From positions 744,001 to 808,000 of the forward strand of contig NZ_JBCJKP010000001.1 in assembly GCF_039503195.1 (NCBI RefSeq): DNA of 64,000 bases, read 5' to 3'. Position numbers and translations under genes: made by a program. Shown piece after piece: positions 59,496-64,000 of the stretch (positions within the stretch are counted from its first letter, which is position 1; each line of letters opens with the position of its first letter). A model generated the notes under the pieces. That model was not told the DNA's origin, did not search any database, and saw nothing but the letters and a program-made list of their open reading frames with translations. Source of the stretch: Streptomyces mirabilis (GTDB lineage Bacteria > Actinomycetota > Actinomycetes > Streptomycetales > Streptomycetaceae).

Positions 59496-61589
59496 TCAGG
59501 TCTTGGGTCCGACGGAGTCCTCGATGCGGGCGAGCTGGTGGTCGATGTCGGTCAACCACACTTCGAGATCGATGAGTGTGGGCAGGGCCGGGTGGTGCTC
59601 CGGAAGCGGTGGGCCAGGGGGGCTCCGGCCGGGTGCGGGGCGTTGGTGGGTGGTGAAGTACGTGGCGATGCGGTCGGCGTCCGTCGTCAGCTCGGCGGCC
59701 GTCCCGCGGACCCATGCGCGCGCGTCCGGCGGCACATCGGCCAGGGGCGCTTCGAAGCAAGGAAGCCGCTGGGCACCGAGCACCGTGTGGTACGCCACGA
59801 TGAGCACCCCGTGCCAGTCGGCCTGGGCGCCCTCCCAGGCGGTGGGTGGCTCGCTGCGGAACTGCGCGTAGGCGGCCTCCGCCAGACGCAGATGCCGCAG
59901 CGTCGGCAACGTCGCGGGCGGAGACGGAGCGGCCGCCGACGGGGCCAGCAGCGCCTCGACCGTGGCGGGTACCAGCGCCCCGCACGAGCGCAGCAGGCCC
60001 GCCATGGTGCGGTGTACCTCTCTCCTCGCTCCCGCCGGCCAGGCGAGCAGCCCACACAGGAGGCCGATGACACTGCCGGTGACGACATCGACGATGCGGG
60101 CTTCCGACAGTCGCCAGCTGGTCGGGGTGATCTGGGCGAAGGCGAGGGTGACCACCAGCGTGAACAGCCCTTGTGCGTAGGCGATTCCGAGCCGCGGGCC
60201 CAGAGCGAAGGCGATGAGCATGCCCGGCACGAGCAGGACGGCGTAGGCGTCCAGGTGCCGGCCGAGGGCGATGAGCAGCGCACCTGCCGCGACAGCCCCC
60301 ACCAGGTTGCCGACCATGGCCTGGCGCACGGCCCGCCAGGTGGCGCCGACCGTGGTACGCCCCAGGGTGAGGACCGCGAGGAGCACCCAGAATCCGTGCG
60401 CGAGGTCGAGGGTGCCGGCGACAAGACGGGCGACGGCGAGGCCGCACGCGACCCGTACCGCGTTCTGGAACCACACCGAGCGATGCGTCGCGTTGCCCAC
60501 GATGCGACGCGCCCACAGCTCCGCCGTGGGCAGGTCGGCGTACCAGAAGAGTTCGCGGGGCCGGAGAGGTGAGGTTCTGCGCCCGGCGGCAGAGACACCC
60601 ACGGCCGTCACCGCGATCCACGTCGACTCGGCCAGTGTCAGCTCCGCCGCCTGTCGCCGCAGGACGTCGGTGTCCGCGCCCGGTGCCCCCGGGTCGGCCG
60701 CACGGCGGATCCGTTCCGCCTGGAACTGCCGGATCGCCTTGTCGAGCGCGTCGGCCGTCGGTGGCCGCTCACCGGCGCGCAGGGCCGCACCCGTGTCCTC
60801 GCAGGTCCGCGCGACGCGTTCGCGGAGCGCGGCGGACGATCGATCCGTGCGCGGTGTCGCGCCAGGGGGCACGGATGTCGCGCTCCCCGACGCCAACTGG
60901 TCCACGACCCGGCGGACCGCGGCTCCCGCCTGTGCCAGGGCCCGGTCCCGGCGCCCCGGGCCGGTCGGGCGCTCACCCGGGGAAACCTGCGACAGCCGCA
61001 TCCCCTCGCTGAGATCACGCAGCCTCGCGACGGAGACGCGGGCCGGATCGACCACTGCCGCGGCGGCCGTCTCCAGCGCGTCGGCGAGCACGATCCGGTA
61101 GCTCGTGGCAGGTGGACCGGACAGCACGAACACCTGACACAGGGAGAGGAGTACGACGCCCACGGCCGCGCCCGTCAGCCGGGCGCCCAGCGTCTGAGGG
61201 GCGTACGGCGGGAAGCAGGCCAGGATGTAGAGGAGTTGGAGACCTGGGGCGGGGCCCGCCGTACGAGGTCCGGCCACCACGGTGAAGCTCAACAGGAATC
61301 CGGCGATCAGCATGCCGGCCACCGCGGCCGCCGTGCTCACCGCGAGTGCCGTGCCCAGCGCGACGAAGACCACTCCGAACGGCAGCGTCCGCAAGGTGAT
61401 CCATGCCTGCTGCCGGCCGGTCCCGGGAATGGTGGACAAGAGGCCGAGCGCGATCGGTGTGAACAGTGCGTACAGCGCCGCCACGGGTTGCTGAAGACCG
61501 TAGAGGAACGTGTAGAAGCCGATGCTCGCCGAGCAGGTGACCTGAATCGACCGTCGCAGGATCGCGGCATCACCCGGCCCCGGCGTCAT
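59496..61589 (-). CDS. FUSC-family (aromatic acid exporter-like) integral membrane protein
   Basis: The 697-residue protein has two membrane blocks. The first (about residues 15-155) has FYTFLYGLQQPVAALYALFT, LRTLPFGVVFVALGTALAVS, AAVAGMLIAGFLLSFTVVAG and AAVGVVLLSLCQVFVLSGPP. A long soluble segment follows. The second (about residues 375-510) has VACGLAVARLVAGTLDLAHG, FWVLLAVLTLGRTTVGATWR, AVLLVPGMLIAFALGPRLGI and VVTGSVIGLLCGLLAWPAGA. The repeated FWVLLAV...GRTT motif is typical of FUSC/YccS proteins. It may export small aromatic or other toxic molecules. ATG 61589 is the best start, though the ribosome site is weak. Confidence 0.85.
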   Translation of the reverse strand: MTPGPGDAAILRRSIQVTCSASIGFYTFLYGLQQPVAALYALFTPIALGLLSTIPGTGRQQAWITLRTLPFGVVFVALGTALAVSTAAAVAGMLIAGFLLSFTVVAGPRTAGPAPGLQLLYILACFPPYAPQTLGARLTGAAVGVVLLSLCQVFVLSGPPATSYRIVLADALETAAAAVVDPARVSVARLRDLSEGMRLSQVSPGERPTGPGRRDRALAQAGAAVRRVVDQLASGSATSVPPGATPRTDRSSAALRERVARTCEDTGAALRAGERPPTADALDKAIRQFQAERIRRAADPGAPGADTDVLRRQAAELTLAESTWIAVTAVGVSAAGRRTSPLRPRELFWYADLPTAELWARRIVGNATHRSVWFQNAVRVACGLAVARLVAGTLDLAHGFWVLLAVLTLGRTTVGATWRAVRQAMVGNLVGAVAAGALLIALGRHLDAYAVLLVPGMLIAFALGPRLGIAYAQGLFTLVVTLAFAQITPTSWRLSEARIVDVVTGSVIGLLCGLLAWPAGARREVHRTMAGLLRSCGALVPATVEALLAPSAAAPSPPATLPTLRHLRLAEAAYAQFRSEPPTAWEGAQADWHGVLIVAYHTVLGAQRLPCFEAPLADVPPDARAWVRGTAAELTTDADRIATYFTTHQRPAPGRSPPGPPLPEHHPALPTLIDLEVWLTDIDHQLARIEDSVGPKT

Positions 61590-61880
61590 GCGTGCTCGCC
61601 ACCCGCGCCGGTACGTGCACCGCGGACGGCCCCTGACGGCAGTGGCGGCTGTCCGCGCATGGCGACGTTCCTCTCGGCAGGCACCGCGTGTCCTCGACGA
61701 CCGGGCCTCTGCCCATTTTCGACCCTCTGAAGAGCCGGCGCACGTGGTGGCGGCCCTGATCGACGCACGACAGGCACTGGGCTCCGGGCCGTGCGGCGCC
61801 CGGTGGGCGGGGCACCTCACGGGCCCCGCCGATCCGGTCCCGCAGACCTCGGGCGGTCAGGTCGTCAGGTGGTCAGATCG

Positions 61881-63089
61881 TCAGCAGGCACCCTCGTCCT
61901 GCCAGACGCCCCAGTCGGAGGCGACGGGGGTCTCGTTCTGAGTCCACCACTTGGCCTTCCAGTTGTGGTTGTTGTACGACACCTCGTTGCCGGCGGTGTA
62001 GACCGCGGTCGAGCTCCAGGCCGGCTTGCACCCGGTACCAGGGGGCGTGGGCGTCGGGGTGGGGGTCGAGGAGGGCGGCGTGGCCCCGGCGAACGTCACC
62101 GAGTACTTGGCGAAGTCCCAGGAGTTCTGCGCCACGCTGGAGCAGGTGCCCGAGGTCCGGCCGCCGTTGTCGGCCGGGGTGCACTGACGGTCGCGGTTGA
62201 GGGACCAGAACGTGAAGCGGTCCATGTTGTGGCTGGTGGCGTAGTCCAGCACGGTCTGGAAGTCGGTCTGCGTGAAGAACTCGCCGGTGTCGCTGCGCCC
62301 GTTCATCCCGGAGAAGCCCTCGTGGGCGTAGGCGGTCGCCTGGTCCCATCCGAAGGTGGACTGCAGGATCTGGTTGAAGTTGGTCAGCGCGCCGGTCTGC
62401 GACGCGGCGCCGTTGAAGCCGCCGTCGAACGGCATGATGGAGAAGTTGTTCGGTGTGAAACCCTGCGACTTGGCCTCCAGCAGCATCTGCTTGCCGAACC
62501 AGCCTGTGCCGTCCGCGGTGCCGGCGGTGGTGACGGAGACGTAGAGTCCGGGGTTGTTCTGCTGGAGGATCTTCGCGGCGCCGATCTCGTTCTTGATGGC
62601 CGCCGTGTTCTCGTACTCCGGCTCTTCGAGGTCGAAGTCGATGGCGTGCAGACCGTACTTGGTGATGACCTGCTGGTACGCCGCCGCCGTGGCAGCCGCG
62701 TCCGAGCACACCTGGCCGAGCTTGGTGCCGCCGTAACCGCCGATGGAGATGGAGACGTCGCCGCCCTTGGCGCGGATGGTGTTGACGACCGACTGCACGG
62801 CGGTGTCCGAGGAGACCGGGGCCGTACCGCCCCATGTGGGGCTGCAGCCGCCGCCGTTGGGGGCGAGGACGAAGGCGAGCTGGAACGCCTTGAGGCCGGT
62901 GGCGTCCATGATGGCGGCCGTGTCCGGCGGGTCGTTGTCGAGCGGCATCAGGTAGGGAGCCGCGGCGTACCAGCGGTTGCCGAGTGCGGAGGTCGCGCCG
63001 GAAGCGCTGCCCGCGACCAGTGCGGTCGTGCCCGCTGCGGCGAGTCCAACGGCGGCCGCCGCGCCCAGACATGCGCGAAGACGTCTCAC
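61881..63089 (-). CDS. Secreted GH18 chitinase with C-terminal chitin-binding module
   Basis: The 402-residue protein has a signal peptide (LRACLGAAAAVGLAAAGTTA, cleavage near SGA). The GH18 barrel shows DVSISIGGYGGTKLGQVCSD and the catalytic block IDFDLEEPEYE. The usual D-x-x-D-x-D-x-E is represented by HAIDFDLEEP, so the proton-donor Glu is one of the two glutamates. RFTFWSLNRDRQC marks the last strands. A Pro/Thr linker (PPSSTPTPTPTPPGTGC) joins a CBM5/12 domain (WSSTAVYTAGNEVSYNNHNW, KAKWWTQNETPV). GTG 63089 follows a CTGGAGG site. Two DasR sites upstream place it in the chitin response. Confidence 0.94.
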   Translation of the reverse strand: MRRLRACLGAAAAVGLAAAGTTALVAGSASGATSALGNRWYAAAPYLMPLDNDPPDTAAIMDATGLKAFQLAFVLAPNGGGCSPTWGGTAPVSSDTAVQSVVNTIRAKGGDVSISIGGYGGTKLGQVCSDAAATAAAYQQVITKYGLHAIDFDLEEPEYENTAAIKNEIGAAKILQQNNPGLYVSVTTAGTADGTGWFGKQMLLEAKSQGFTPNNFSIMPFDGGFNGAASQTGALTNFNQILQSTFGWDQATAYAHEGFSGMNGRSDTGEFFTQTDFQTVLDYATSHNMDRFTFWSLNRDRQCTPADNGGRTSGTCSSVAQNSWDFAKYSVTFAGATPPSSTPTPTPTPPGTGCKPAWSSTAVYTAGNEVSYNNHNWKAKWWTQNETPVASDWGVWQDEGAC

Positions 63090-63157
63090 TGCGTGCCTCC
63101 AGGAGGTGGGGAGAGTCGCCCCAGCTTCCTGTAGGTGTTGCGCCCATGCCAATAGAT

Positions 63158-63190
63158 TGGCCTAGACCAGATAACTCTTGGACTAGACCA
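63158..63190 (-). promoter_or_regulatory. Two DasR-responsive elements (dre) before the chitinase
   Basis: TGGCCTAGACCA (63158-63169) and TGGACTAGACCA (63179-63190) are direct repeats spaced 21 bp, each one base from the DasR consensus TGGTCTAGACCA. They lie 69-101 bp upstream of the chitinase start. DasR, released by glucosamine phosphates, controls chitin genes in Streptomyces. Confidence 0.88.
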
Positions 63191-63285
63191 TACGATTGCT
63201 TTACCTCTCCCCCGCTACCGGAGGAACCGAACACGGTGAGACATCACGGTCGACACACGCACCGCGGAGCGTGGCCTCCGCCGGG

Positions 63286-63984
63286 TCAGCCCCGCGCCTG
63301 CGCCCTGACATGTGCCGGGTACCACTTCGTGAAGCGGATCGCTGCGACCAGCAAGGCGATCGGGATGACCCAGTTGAGCCAGTCCGACCCGGACCTCACA
63401 TGCAGTGCGAGCAGCCCCAGCAGGGCCGTGACCAGGAACACCCCGCCCCACGTCGCCGTCAGGATCCTGTTGGTGCGCCGGAACAAGGGTGTGTCCCAGT
63501 ACTGGCGGGGCACCGACTCACGTGCGTACTGCTCGGTGAACGGTGTGAAGGCGAGGGAACCGAGTGCCACGACGGCGATCACCCCGTTGGCCAGCGTCTG
63601 CGCGTAGGTCTCCAGCCACATCAGGTCCTGGCGGTCCACCGCGAGCCCGAGTACGAAGAGGACGGCGAAGAACACCAGACTCGCCGCCTCCAGAATCTTG
63701 AAGCTCCCGCGCCTCAGGTCGGGGACATTGAGCACCAGGGCGGCGATGAGCGCCGCCAGTGCGGCGTACTTCCACGTACTGGGGCTCGCCACCACGTCAA
63801 AGATGATCCAGGGGGCGAAACCGAGGAAGACATTGTTGGTGCGCGGGGCTTCGCCGCTGGACACATCGGCCCGCACACCGGTCTGCGCATCGGCCGACGG
63901 CATTCCGGACGGCGTCATTCGGGACGGCGCAGACTCGCCGCTCCCCGTCGCTCCGAGGCCTCGATTCGCATCGGGTTGAGCCAT
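63286..63984 (-). CDS. Integral membrane protein, five predicted helices
   Basis: The 232-residue protein has a polar N-terminal 45 residues, then helices NVFLGFAPWIIFDVVA, YAALAALIAALVLNVPDL, AASLVFFAVLFVLGLAVD, TLANGVIAVVALGSLAFT, ILTATWGGVFLVTALLGLLA and WLNWVIPIALLVAAIRFTKW (five or six). The first part resembles septation-protein-A-like membrane proteins. ATG 63984 follows a CGGAGG site. Function is unknown. Confidence 0.8.
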   Translation of the reverse strand: MAQPDANRGLGATGSGESAPSRMTPSGMPSADAQTGVRADVSSGEAPRTNNVFLGFAPWIIFDVVASPSTWKYAALAALIAALVLNVPDLRRGSFKILEAASLVFFAVLFVLGLAVDRQDLMWLETYAQTLANGVIAVVALGSLAFTPFTEQYARESVPRQYWDTPLFRRTNRILTATWGGVFLVTALLGLLALHVRSGSDWLNWVIPIALLVAAIRFTKWYPAHVRAQARG

Positions 63985-64000
63985 CGGACACCTCCGCGGA

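Noticed and set aside
1..64000. CRISPR arrays, tRNA, rRNA and integrase/attachment sites
   Set aside because: No regularly spaced direct repeats, cloverleaf-like sequences or integrase genes were recognised on reading; a tool search would be needed to exclude short ones.

Overview
The window is high-GC DNA (roughly 70% G+C by eye) with actinobacterial codon use, GTG/TTG starts, long terpene and lanthipeptide enzymes, DasR-type chitinase operators and a family 2B encapsulin. All of this points to a Streptomyces chromosome, probably an arm region, because many genes are broken or accessory. No tRNA, rRNA or CRISPR array was seen.

Region 1 (0.1-38 kb) looks like a dormancy/hypoxia stress region of the kind controlled by OsdR/DevR in S. 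coelicolor. It holds pyruvate phosphate dikinase, six universal stress protein (USP) loci (three intact, three broken), a complete group 3b-like [NiFe] hydrogenase operon, two CBS-BON proteins, an Acg-type nitroreductase, a GerMN lipoprotein, a flavodoxin, an ADP-forming acyl-CoA synthetase, Hsp20, a ribosome hibernation factor, a DoxX protein, an alcohol dehydrogenase and a STAS protein. A near-palindromic motif close to GGGCCGGTCGGCCC recurs in front of most of these genes, including three copies before the hydrogenase structural genes. I read it as an OsdR/DevR-like box, which is an inference.

The hydrogenase operon (4.8-15.3 kb) runs maturation protease, hypF, hypC, hydB, a cyclic-nucleotide-binding protein, hydG, hydD, hydA, CBS-BON, hypD, hypE, with stop/start overlaps at most junctions. 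It is intact, while the DNA from 17.7 to 38 kb is full of frameshifted and truncated genes and carries an IS256-type transposase remnant. hypA and hypB are not in the window.

Region 2 (32-46 kb) holds a Tat-exported purple acid phosphatase, a broken M24 peptidase, a copper-responsive DUF6153/multicopper oxidase pair behind a CsoR-like operator, an alpha-L-rhamnosidase-like enzyme with four cysteine-rich C-terminal repeats behind a LacI-like palindrome, a GH76 hydrolase, a DHFR-family protein with a frameshifted ArsR-type regulator, and a collapsed Na+/H+ antiporter gene.

Region 3 (46-64 kb) holds a membrane PP2C phosphatase, a minimal class II lanthipeptide locus (precursor plus LanM, no transporter or protease), a long-form GAPDH, the 2-methylisoborneol operon (encapsulin 2B shell, terpene cyclase, GPP C-methyltransferase) followed by a DUF1254 protein, a FUSC-type membrane protein, a GH18 chitinase behind two DasR sites, and a membrane protein.
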